Positions 41,936 to 49,623 of a stretch of 64,000 nucleotides of DNA are shown here, one piece after another. Origin of the DNA: Psychrobacillus sp042945595 (GTDB lineage: Bacteria; Bacillota; Bacilli; Bacillales_A; Planococcaceae); assembly GCF_042945595.1 (NCBI RefSeq), contig NZ_CP168493.1, positions 496,001-560,000 on the forward strand, written 5' to 3'. A program made the translations under genes and the position numbers. Under the pieces are notes generated by a model that was not told the DNA's origin, did no database searches, and was given only the letters and a program-made list of their open reading frames with translations. Position 1 is the first letter of the stretch. Every line of letters starts with the position of its first letter.

Positions 41936-43120
41936 TCAGTTATCTTCATTTTGAATTTCGTTTACTTTTACTTTTTTAATAGAAGAACTGAGTAATACAA
42001 GGATACTTCCAAGTCCTAACCAAGTTAACATCTGAACCGAATGACTCCAACCGAACCCTTTGCCGAAGAAGAAAAGCTCACGAAGTCCTTCAATCATTTG
42101 ACGCATTGGCAACCAAGGATAGATCCAATTACGATGGAATGAAGGCAAGAACTCCGGTGGCATAGCCAAAAGTGGTGCCCCGAAAAAGAGCATTAGGACA
42201 AAGATTGGTAAGCCTTTCATCCCTAGCCACATAAGCACTGCCGAAATCATTAGAAAGAACGCAAAATAAGTTAGTGACAAGAATAAACCTGTATCAGCAA
42301 ACTTCGGAATGTTCAAACCTAACATGGAATCGGCAAGCAAAGTTAAACCGAATCCTGCAATGAGTGCGAGTATAGCACCAACTATCACTTGCATTAAAAT
42401 TCCTAACAACTTTTGTTTTCGATTTCTAAATTGGATCTTGCTAAGTACAACAAATATTACTGCCGCTCCGACAATGCTTCCCATCCATAGTGGCTGGAAC
42501 ATGGAAACAGGTGAGTTCCCATTTGCACTTTTTGTTCCAGTTTCATTGATATTAACGACTTTTTTCATAATTGGAGATACAAGAAGGGAAGCTTGCTCTG
42601 TTGTAATTGTATTCCCGTTCATTTTAAAACCTTCCAATATCTGAGTTCGGACGTTCCCATTTATACCGTCTACTAATCCACTCAACATTTGGTTCGCAAT
42701 ATTTGCTGCAGTAGGATTCATCCCTTGATTCACTAAAATTTGAATTTCTGGGGAAACCGGATTTGGTGATTGAAGTGAAACCTGATTTTTACTAAAATCT
42801 TTTGGGATTACTAATGCAGCGTAGTATTTCTTGTTATTTAATCCTTTTTGAACTTCAGTCATGCTATCGACACTGATCCATTTGATTGGAGAATCTTGAC
42901 CAGGAATAGCTTGCGTACGAACTTTTTCGGAAATTGTCTTACCCATATTCATTTCTGTATTGTTTGGAAGAACTGCACCTTGGTCTTCATTGACAATTGC
43001 TATAGGCATGTTTTTAGGTGCTGGATTTATAGACGGGAAAAGTGTCAACGAAAAAATGAACATAATGGCAATTACGATAATAGGTGAAATAAATGTTAAA
43101 TTATTTTTAAAGATACTCAT
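41936..43120 (-). CDS. YhgE/Pip-type ABC-2 membrane protein
   Basis: 394-aa membrane protein: N-terminal helix (about 9-28), an extracytoplasmic domain starting MPIAIVNEDQGAV (the YhgE/Pip signature), then five to six C-terminal helices (about 205-385). Such proteins resemble ABC-2 permeases and are tied to export of toxic compounds or phage binding; no ATPase is adjacent. At 394 aa it is about half the length of B. subtilis YhgE. It is divergent from a TetR regulator with palindromic sites between them, the same layout as yhgD-yhgE. Start ATG after AAAAGGGG. Confidence 0.88.
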   Translation of the reverse strand: MSIFKNNLTFISPIIVIAIMFIFSLTLFPSINPAPKNMPIAIVNEDQGAVLPNNTEMNMGKTISEKVRTQAIPGQDSPIKWISVDSMTEVQKGLNNKKYYAALVIPKDFSKNQVSLQSPNPVSPEIQILVNQGMNPTAANIANQMLSGLVDGINGNVRTQILEGFKMNGNTITTEQASLLVSPIMKKVVNINETGTKSANGNSPVSMFQPLWMGSIVGAAVIFVVLSKIQFRNRKQKLLGILMQVIVGAILALIAGFGLTLLADSMLGLNIPKFADTGLFLSLTYFAFFLMISAVLMWLGMKGLPIFVLMLFFGAPLLAMPPEFLPSFHRNWIYPWLPMRQMIEGLRELFFFGKGFGWSHSVQMLTWLGLGSILVLLSSSIKKVKVNEIQNEDN

Positions 43121-43138
43121 GGAAAAACCCCTTTTTTA

Positions 43139-43201
43139 TAATGAACACCGTGTTGATTAATGTTCTCAATGTATATTACAATAGAGAAAAAGAAATATCA
43201 A
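43139..43201 (-). promoter_or_regulatory. Promoter of the YhgE-like gene with downstream operator
   Basis: On the minus strand TTGATA (43201-43196), 17 nt, TAATAT (43178-43173) is a near-consensus sigma-A promoter. Just past the expected start site lies the near-palindrome TAAT-AACAC-GTGTT-ATTA (43139-43159), placed to block transcription when bound by the divergent TetR protein. Confidence 0.82.
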
Positions 43202-43239
43202 TAATCAATAGGTGTGATTTCGTTCTTTAATTAACAAAA

Positions 43240-43258
43240 TAAACAACATTGTTCATTA
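43240..43258 (+). promoter_or_regulatory. Second TetR-type operator, upstream of the tetR gene
   Basis: TAA-AACA-TGTT-TTA symmetry (43240-43258) repeats the half-site TAATGAACA seen in the first operator, with a shorter central spacer. It lies 28 bases before the tetR start, so autoregulation is likely. Confidence 0.65.
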
Positions 43259-43285
43259 ACTATAAAAAAAGGGAGAGAAAATTAT

Positions 43286-43915
43286 ATGACAACGAAAAAA
43301 ATAGATCGTCGTATTGCAAGAACCAGACAGATGATTCGGGATGCATTTACGCAATTGATGGATGAAAAAGGATTCGAAGCAATAACAGTAAGTGATTTAA
43401 CAGAAAAAGCTAATATCAATAGAGGAACATTTTATCTTCACTACAAAGATAAATATGATTTGTTTGAACAAAATAAAGATGAGGTTTTTAGCGAATTAGA
43501 AAGAATTGTTGGAGATGCATGGACGACCATAAACGAAGAATATCAAAAAAATATGCAAGTGGAGCTACCTTTTCCTTTTGTAATAAAACTATTTGAATTC
43601 CTTAAAGAGAACTTTGTTTTTATGAGAGTTATTTTAGGATCAAATGGGGATCCAGCTATTCAATGCGGATTAAAAGATATAATAGAAAAGAGAATGTATC
43701 AAAACTTTTTTCAATATGTAATCGAAGAAAATAGGATGGTACCTCTAGACTATTTATTCGCATATGTGAGTTCCGCACATTTAGGAGTCATTCAATATTG
43801 GTTAAAAAGTGGGATGGAGAAGACACCTCAAGAAATGGCACAAATTTTGTCACAAATAACATTTTGGGGGCCAGTCAAAGCGGGAGGATTATCCTTTAGT
43901 AAATCAGAAATATGA
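43286..43915 (+). CDS. TetR/AcrR-family regulator (YhgD-like)
   Basis: 209-aa regulator: helix-turn-helix ITVSDLTEKANINRGTFYLHY (about 36-56), then a C-terminal TetR domain with ILGSNGDPAIQ and a C-terminal WGPVKAGG. It is divergent from the YhgE-like gene and presumably represses it and itself through the two palindromes in the gap. SD GGGAGAG before the ATG. Confidence 0.92.
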   Translation: MTTKKIDRRIARTRQMIRDAFTQLMDEKGFEAITVSDLTEKANINRGTFYLHYKDKYDLFEQNKDEVFSELERIVGDAWTTINEEYQKNMQVELPFPFVIKLFEFLKENFVFMRVILGSNGDPAIQCGLKDIIEKRMYQNFFQYVIEENRMVPLDYLFAYVSSAHLGVIQYWLKSGMEKTPQEMAQILSQITFWGPVKAGGLSFSKSEI

Positions 43916-43922
43916 AGCACAA

Positions 43923-43960
43923 TAAAAAAAGGCATGTGCCGCAAATGACCCGGACATGCC
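43923..43960 (-). terminator. Terminator of the small membrane gene
   Basis: GGCATGTGCCG and CCGGACATGCC pair with one mismatch; on the minus strand the stem is followed by TTTTTTTATT, so it serves the gene at 43985. Confidence 0.85.
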
Positions 43961-43984
43961 GCAGATTCATTATTCACCAACTAG

Positions 43985-44182
43985 CTATTGGAGCATCGGT
44001 AAGAAGAATGCAATAGCTCCAAGTACAATTGAAATCCAAGCTAGGAATTTTTGTGGGGAAGTTAGACCGATTAATCCTAAGACTACTGCTCCTCCACCCA
44101 AGAACATAGGATAATAAAAGAATCCTACAACTGCTAAAATAATTCCAATCCAGCCAATCCACATACCTAAAGAAGCTTTCAT
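43985..44182 (-). CDS. Small membrane protein with two to three helices
   Basis: 65-aa protein, mostly hydrophobic: MWIGWIGIILAVVGFFYYP, GGGAVVLGLIGL, FLAWISIVLGAIAFFLP. Similar small proteins of the DUF4190-like group occur in bacilli; function unknown. The ATG (44182-44180) follows AAAGGAGGTG closely; the longer open frame upstream is rejected because that ribosome-binding site lies inside it. Confidence 0.75.
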   Translation of the reverse strand: MKASLGMWIGWIGIILAVVGFFYYPMFLGGGAVVLGLIGLTSPQKFLAWISIVLGAIAFFLPMLQ

Positions 44183-44332
44183 TATTAACACCTCCTTTTT
44201 TACACTAAAGAACATTAATTTTATAGAAAAATGTTCTTCCACTAGTATATGAAGAGGAGGTCTATTATTTATAAACAATTTGCGGAATAAAGTAGAATAA
44301 AAGAGAATTTTTTTAAAAGGAAAGTCTATAAA

Positions 44333-44583
44333 TTTTTATGCCATAAACAGGTTGATTTGCGATGCAGGCGGACGCTTGCAAGTCAGTCTGTTACATTCCT
44401 TTGTTTATCAATAGGGAAAGTGGAAGTAGAGAAAAATGCACTATGTCTCTACATATTTCAAGATGGCGACGGAAAAACATCCGCCACAAGATTACCGAGA
44501 AAAGTGTAGCTGATTTTTCGTCCAAAGTACTCTAGAAATAGAGAAGACAAGATGTATTTAAAGGTGGCTTTCGATTTTTTTAA
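44333..44583 (-). repeat. Long dispersed repeat, copy R2 (lacks the palindrome)
   Basis: Begins TTTTTATGCCATAAACAGG, matching the R4 start, and carries the modules ATTTCAAGATGGCGACGG, CCGCCACAAGATTACCGA and TTTCGTCCAAAGTACTCT ... GATGTATTTAAAGGTGGC. It ends five bases from the AIM24-family stop. The tail CGATTTTTTT may form part of a transcript end. The 33-nt palindrome of R1/R4 is missing. Confidence 0.75.
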
Positions 44584-44587
44584 CTAT

Positions 44588-45385
44588 TTATTTCCCTCCT
44601 AAAAGGTCAAATATTCCACCAGCGATACTTCCTTCATCTTTTGAGCCTCTGCCGAGGGTTTGAGGAGCGGCTGCAAATACACGGCTTGCTAAACGGCTAA
44701 ATGGTAATGATTGAATCCATACAGTACCCGGTCCGCGAAGAGTTGCAAAAAATAAGCCTTCACCGCCAAATAGAGCTGTTTTCACTCCTTTTACCATTTC
44801 GATATTATAATTTACGTCAGATGTCATCGCGACTAAACAACCAGTGTCTACCCTTAAAACCTCGCCAGGCTGTAGTTCTTTTCTGTGAATAGTTCCACCC
44901 GCATGAATAAAAGCAAGGCCATCTCCTTCAAGCTTTTGCATGATAAATCCTTCTCCACCAAAAAAGCCAGTTCCTAACTTGCGTTGAAATTCGATTCCTA
45001 CAGAAACACCCTTTGCTGCAGCTAAAAATGCTTCTTTTTGGCAAATAATCTTACTTCGATATTCACTTAAGTCTATAGGAATTATTTTACCAGGATAAGG
45101 AGAAGCGAAATAGACATGTTTTTTTCCTTTACCAGCATTCGTAAAAGTAGTCATGAATAAGCTTTCACCTGTTAACATCCGCTTACCTGCACCCATTATT
45201 TTGCCCATTATTCCACTATCAAATGAACTTGAGCCGTCACCAAAAATGGTTTCCATGGTTATATCATCTTCCATCATCATTAAGCTACCTGCTTCAGCAA
45301 CTACAGTTTCTCCGGGGTCTAATTCAATCTCTACAAATTGCATATCATCTCCATGTAATTTGTAGTCAATTTCATGATTATTCAC
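44588..45385 (-). CDS. AIM24/TIGR00266 family protein
   Basis: 265-aa protein of the AIM24 family (TIGR00266), a beta-rich protein with internal symmetry: VEIELDPGETVVAEAGSLMMM, GESLFMTTFTNAG, EFQRKLGTGFFGGEGFIMQ, FIHAGGTIHRKEL, CLVAMTSDVNYNIEMVKG, LPFSRLASRVFA. Mitochondrial Aim24 supports inner-membrane organisation; the bacterial role is unclear. The start is GTG (45385-45383) five bases after GGAGGAAGA; an upstream ATG frame would bypass this site. Divergent from the lysine operon. Confidence 0.87.
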   Translation of the reverse strand: MNNHEIDYKLHGDDMQFVEIELDPGETVVAEAGSLMMMEDDITMETIFGDGSSSFDSGIMGKIMGAGKRMLTGESLFMTTFTNAGKGKKHVYFASPYPGKIIPIDLSEYRSKIICQKEAFLAAAKGVSVGIEFQRKLGTGFFGGEGFIMQKLEGDGLAFIHAGGTIHRKELQPGEVLRVDTGCLVAMTSDVNYNIEMVKGVKTALFGGEGLFFATLRGPGTVWIQSLPFSRLASRVFAAAPQTLGRGSKDEGSIAGGIFDLLGGK

Positions 45386-45554
45386 GTATATCTTCCTCCT
45401 CAAATAATAATTATTTATTAATACGTAAAAGGTAAATAAAAGTTTCAAAACAAAAAATTCTAATTATTCACTTTTAATTAAAGGAATTCAGTAAAAAGTA
45501 GAGAATATACTACTAATGGAAGCGTTTTCGCATAAAGAGAAAAGAGGTAATGAA

Positions 45555-47033
45555 ATGAAGTTAACTAATTTTATCGATGGAAGTTGGCAAGAAGTAGGAG
45601 AAGTAGAGTATACAGCTGTTTTGAATCCTGCGAATGGTGAACAGTTAGCGGAAGTTCGGATGTCCACAAAAGAAGACGTGGATATAGCTGTTACTGCTGC
45701 AGTGAAAGCGCAAAAGAAATGGGCGTTAGTACCGGCACCAAAACGGGCGGATTACTTATATGAAATTGGTAGACTAATGAAAGAAAAGAAGGAACATTTA
45801 GCACAAGTGCTAACGAAAGAAATGGGTAAAGTCATTGAGGAAGGTCGCGGAGAAGTACAAGAAGGAATAGATATGGCATATTACATGGCAGGAGAAGGAC
45901 GTCGTTTGTTCGGAGAAACTACCCCTTCTGAGCTTACGGATAAATTTGCCATGAGTGTCCGTGCACCAATTGGAGTAGTAGGTCTAATCACTCCTTGGAA
46001 TTTTCCTGTTGCGATTGCTACTTGGAAATCATTCCCGGCTATAGTTGCAGGTAATACTTTCATTTGGAAACCAGCAACAGAAACACCAATGATGGCATAT
46101 GAAATGGCAAAAATATTTGACGAAGCAGGATTACCAGCAGGTGTTGCGAATATTGTATTTGGCTCTGGTTCGGAAGTTGGAACGGCACTGATTGAGCATC
46201 AGGACGTAAAAGTTATTTCATTCACAGGGTCGACGGAAACAGGCAGAAAAGTAGCCGAACTTGGTGGCAGACATCTAAAGAAAGTGTCACTCGAAATGGG
46301 TGGGAAAAATGCAGTCATTGTAATGGACGATGCAGATTTGTCCCTTGCTGTGGAAGGGATTTTATGGAGTGCATTTGGAACAGCTGGTCAACGTTGTACT
46401 GCATGCAGTAGAGTAATTGTGCATAAAGATGTAAAGAAAGATTTAGAAAAGATGCTCCTTGAGCAAATGGAAAAGTTAACAATTGGTGACGGTCTAGACG
46501 AGTCAGTCAAAATTGGTCCAGTTATTAATAAACGAGCATTAGAAAAAATTCATTCTTACACAAAAGTTGGACAAGAGGAAGGAGCGACCCTTTTAGTCGG
46601 CGGAAATGTTTTGAATGAAGGAGATCTAGAAAAAGGTAATTATTATGCTCCAACCCTTTTTACAGATGTTTTACCAACGATGAGAATAGCTCAAGAAGAA
46701 ATTTTTGGGCCAGTTGTATCGTTAATTGAAGTAAGTTCGCTAGAAGAAGCAATTGAAGTGAATAATGGAGTGAAATTTGGTCTTTCCAGTTCCATTTTTT
46801 CTCAAGATGTGAACAAAATTTTCCGTGCTCAGCGCGATTTAGATACTGGAATAGTCTATGTCAATGCAGGAACTACAGGTGCTGAAATTCATTTGCCATT
46901 CGGAGGAACAAAAGGAACAGGAAATGGACACCGTGATTCGGGAGTAGCAGCACTAGATGTATATACAGAATGGAAAAGTATTTACGTAGACTTCAGTGGA
47001 AAATTGCAACGTGCACAAATAGACACAGAATAA
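45555..47033 (+). CDS. Aldehyde dehydrogenase, probable aminoadipate semialdehyde (piperideine-6-carboxylate) dehydrogenase
   Basis: 492-aa NAD(P)-dependent aldehyde dehydrogenase with catalytic Cys281 (AGQRCTACS) and general base Glu247 (SLEMGGKN), plus cofactor motif FTGSTETGRKVAE and substrate motif ITPWNFPVA. From its neighbour, a lysine 6-dehydrogenase-like enzyme, it probably oxidises aminoadipate semialdehyde to 2-aminoadipate. Sequence alone cannot fix the substrate. The start is ATG 45555 after AGAGGT; ATG 45516 has no ribosome-binding site. First gene of a three-gene operon, divergent from the AIM24-type gene. Confidence 0.88.
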   Translation: MKLTNFIDGSWQEVGEVEYTAVLNPANGEQLAEVRMSTKEDVDIAVTAAVKAQKKWALVPAPKRADYLYEIGRLMKEKKEHLAQVLTKEMGKVIEEGRGEVQEGIDMAYYMAGEGRRLFGETTPSELTDKFAMSVRAPIGVVGLITPWNFPVAIATWKSFPAIVAGNTFIWKPATETPMMAYEMAKIFDEAGLPAGVANIVFGSGSEVGTALIEHQDVKVISFTGSTETGRKVAELGGRHLKKVSLEMGGKNAVIVMDDADLSLAVEGILWSAFGTAGQRCTACSRVIVHKDVKKDLEKMLLEQMEKLTIGDGLDESVKIGPVINKRALEKIHSYTKVGQEEGATLLVGGNVLNEGDLEKGNYYAPTLFTDVLPTMRIAQEEIFGPVVSLIEVSSLEEAIEVNNGVKFGLSSSIFSQDVNKIFRAQRDLDTGIVYVNAGTTGAEIHLPFGGTKGTGNGHRDSGVAALDVYTEWKSIYVDFSGKLQRAQIDTE

Positions 47034-47048
47034 TAGGGGGATGACAAC

Positions 47049-48212
47049 ATGAAGGTTGCTGTATTAGGAGCAGGATTGATGGGGAAAGAAGCAGCTCGTG
47101 ATTTAGTATTGAGCCCAAATGTGGAAAAAGTTTTATTATGTGATTTAGATGTGGGCCAAGCTAATATGTTTAAAGAGAGACTACAAAATTCTAAGATTGA
47201 AGTATTAAGATTAGATGCAAATGATGATAATAATATTCTGCAAATAATGCGAAAAGTAGATGTTGTTATCAATGCTTTGTTTTATTCATTTAATGAAAAA
47301 GTTGCGAGGCTCGCAGTAGAGGCTGGCGTGCATTCAATTGATTTAGGTGGCCATATAGGTGGAGCAACAGATGCTGTGCTATCACTTGATAAGAGAGCGA
47401 AGGAAAAGGGTGTTACACTTATCCCAGATTTAGGGGTGGCACCTGGTATGATTAATATTCTTGCTGGTTACGGAGCAAGTAAACTAGATGATGTTTCTGG
47501 TATTCATTTATACGTGGGTGGAATTCCAGCTGAGCCAGAGGGGATATTTGGATATAATATCGTTTTCTCATTAGAAGGAGTGTTTGATCATTATACCGAC
47601 CCCTCCCATGTTATACGAGGCGGGAAGTTACAAGAAGTGAAATCTTTATCAGAAATTGAGCCTATTTATTTTGAAGAGTATGGTGAATTGGAAGCATTCC
47701 ATACTGCAGGTGGGACATCGACCCTGACTAAATCTTTTCCGAATATAGATGCTTTAGAGTATAAAACCATCCGGTATAAAGGGCATGCAGAAAAATTTAA
47801 GCTGCTAGTGGATTTAGGATTAACGAATAAAAATACGATAGTAAATGTAAATGGGAATATGGTGAAGGCCCGTGATGTATTAAAAGAAGTATTGACACCT
47901 AAATTATTACTTGGGGACAAGGATGATGTTGTTTTGTTGCGTGTAATCGTAACAGGAATAAAAGACGGTGAAAACACTACGTATAACTATGAGTTAGCAA
48001 CGAAAAAAGACAAACTTTCAGGAACAACTGCAATGGGAAGAGCAACTGCTAACACGATTTCAGTTGTAGCACAAATGATTGGAAATAATGTCATTTCAAA
48101 ACGAGGTGTATATCCACCAGAGTTAATCGTTCCTGGAGAATTATATATAAAAGAAATGGCCACACGTGGGGTAAATATTGTGGAGACGGTTTTAAGAGGT
48201 GTTAGCGTATGA
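47049..48212 (+). CDS. L-lysine 6-dehydrogenase-like protein (saccharopine dehydrogenase fold)
   Basis: 387-aa enzyme beginning MKVAVLGAGLMGKEAARDL, a Rossmann GxGxxG NAD site, followed by VVINALFYSFNE, GVHSIDLGGHIG, TLIPDLGVAPGMINILAGYG and AFHTAGGTSTL. The length and these motifs agree with the lysine 6-dehydrogenase of Geobacillus, which deaminates the epsilon-amino group of lysine to aminoadipate semialdehyde. It lies 15 bases after the aldehyde dehydrogenase (SD AGGGGG) and overlaps the acyl-CoA dehydrogenase by four bases (ATGA). Confidence 0.88.
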   Translation: MKVAVLGAGLMGKEAARDLVLSPNVEKVLLCDLDVGQANMFKERLQNSKIEVLRLDANDDNNILQIMRKVDVVINALFYSFNEKVARLAVEAGVHSIDLGGHIGGATDAVLSLDKRAKEKGVTLIPDLGVAPGMINILAGYGASKLDDVSGIHLYVGGIPAEPEGIFGYNIVFSLEGVFDHYTDPSHVIRGGKLQEVKSLSEIEPIYFEEYGELEAFHTAGGTSTLTKSFPNIDALEYKTIRYKGHAEKFKLLVDLGLTNKNTIVNVNGNMVKARDVLKEVLTPKLLLGDKDDVVLLRVIVTGIKDGENTTYNYELATKKDKLSGTTAMGRATANTISVVAQMIGNNVISKRGVYPPELIVPGELYIKEMATRGVNIVETVLRGVSV

Positions 48213-49402
48213 ATTTTGAATTTACCGCGGAACAAAAACTACTTCGTAAGACAGTTCGTCAGTTTGTAGATAATGAGATTATTCCATATATTGCTAAGTG
48301 GGAAGAACAAGGAACATTCGATAAGAGAATATGGGGAAAATTAGCCGACCTAGGTTTGATGGGCGTTTGCATACCTGAAAAATACGGTGGAAGTGGTATG
48401 GACTATAATGCACTTGCAATTGTATGCGAGGAGCTTGAAAGAGGAGACACCGCTTTCCGCACAGCTGTTTCTGTGCATACTGGATTAAACTCGATGACAC
48501 TTATGCAATGGGGAACGGAAGAGCAGAAGGAAAAATATTTAACTCCCCAAGCAAAGGGAGAGAAAATAGGAGCTTTTGGGTTAACGGAACCAGGAGCAGG
48601 TTCAGATGTTGCTGCTATGTCGACAGTGGCTGAACTTAACGGTGAAGATTATGTGATTAATGGACAAAAAACGTGGATTTCACTATGTGATGCTGCTGAT
48701 CATTTTATCGTGTTTGCTTATACCGACAAATCGAAAAAGCATCATGGGATCAGTGCGTTCATTGTAGAACGAACGATGGAGGGCTTCTCCTCTAAAGCAA
48801 TTAAAGGAAAATACGGCATTAAATCAGGGAATACTGGAGAAATATTTTTTGAAAATATGCGAGTACCTAAGGAAAACCTTTTAGGAAAAGAAGGGGAAGG
48901 TTTTAAAATTGCAATGGCTGCACTTGATAATGGTCGCTTCACTGTAGCGGCAGGGGCTGCTGGTTTATCATTAGCTTGTTTAGAGGCAAGTGTGAAGTAC
49001 TGTCGTGAACGAGAAACTTTTGGTAAAGAAATTGGCAAACACCAACTTGTGCAACAAATGATTGCGAAAATGGAAGCCGGCCTTCAAATGAGTAGATTAC
49101 TCGTTTACCGTGTTGGTGAATTGAAAAATAAAGGGGTTCGTAATACGCGAGAAACATCGCTTGCTAAATGGCAAGCATGCGATTTTGCTAACAAAGCAGC
49201 TGATGATGCAGTACAAATACACGGGGCGTATGGCTATTCAGATGAATATCCGGTGGCAAGATATTTGCGCAACTCCAAAGCACCAGTTATTTATGAAGGA
49301 ACAAGAGAGATCCATACGATTATGCAAGCAGAATATGTGCTTGGCTATCGAGAAGATAAAACACTTTCTCACATGCTACCTAAATGGCCATTTGATGAAT
49401 AA
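48209..49402 (+). CDS. Acyl-CoA dehydrogenase, glutaryl-CoA dehydrogenase candidate
   Basis: 397-aa FAD enzyme with GLTEPGAGSDVAAMST, NGQKTWISLCDAADHF, a VQIHGAYGYSDEYPV segment and catalytic Glu363 in VIYEGTREIH. It is translationally coupled to lysine 6-dehydrogenase. Lysine degraded through aminoadipate gives glutaryl-CoA, so this may be the glutaryl-CoA dehydrogenase producing crotonyl-CoA; a short-chain or branched acyl-CoA is the alternative. Whether the Arg that binds the second carboxylate is present needs an alignment. Last gene; a strong terminator follows. Confidence 0.88.
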   Translation: MNFEFTAEQKLLRKTVRQFVDNEIIPYIAKWEEQGTFDKRIWGKLADLGLMGVCIPEKYGGSGMDYNALAIVCEELERGDTAFRTAVSVHTGLNSMTLMQWGTEEQKEKYLTPQAKGEKIGAFGLTEPGAGSDVAAMSTVAELNGEDYVINGQKTWISLCDAADHFIVFAYTDKSKKHHGISAFIVERTMEGFSSKAIKGKYGIKSGNTGEIFFENMRVPKENLLGKEGEGFKIAMAALDNGRFTVAAGAAGLSLACLEASVKYCRERETFGKEIGKHQLVQQMIAKMEAGLQMSRLLVYRVGELKNKGVRNTRETSLAKWQACDFANKAADDAVQIHGAYGYSDEYPVARYLRNSKAPVIYEGTREIHTIMQAEYVLGYREDKTLSHMLPKWPFDE

Positions 49403-49403
49403 G

Positions 49404-49447
49404 AAAAAGGTTTTCCTAGAGTATGAACTCGGGAAAACCTTTTTTTA
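49404..49447 (+). terminator. Terminator of the lysine catabolic operon
   Basis: AAAAAGGTTTTCC and GGGAAAACCTTTTTTT form a long stem around TAGAGTATGAACTC. Confidence 0.92.
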
Positions 49448-49623
49448 TAGTGATATACATTTTATTGAGTAAATGTGGTTAGATATTAATCGTAAAGGAA
49501 ACACCTACTTTTTGAATATAAATATATTAGTAAGAAAAGTATTTATTAATATGTCAGTAAGTGAAACCAATTGGATAAATTTGAGTCTAATGGATTAACA
49601 AAGTAATGGAGAGGAAGATCATC

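Noticed and set aside
41686..41979. Arg/Ala-rich frames across repeat R1
   Set aside because: The 33-nt tandem units are a multiple of three and create open frames automatically; no ribosome-binding site or domain.
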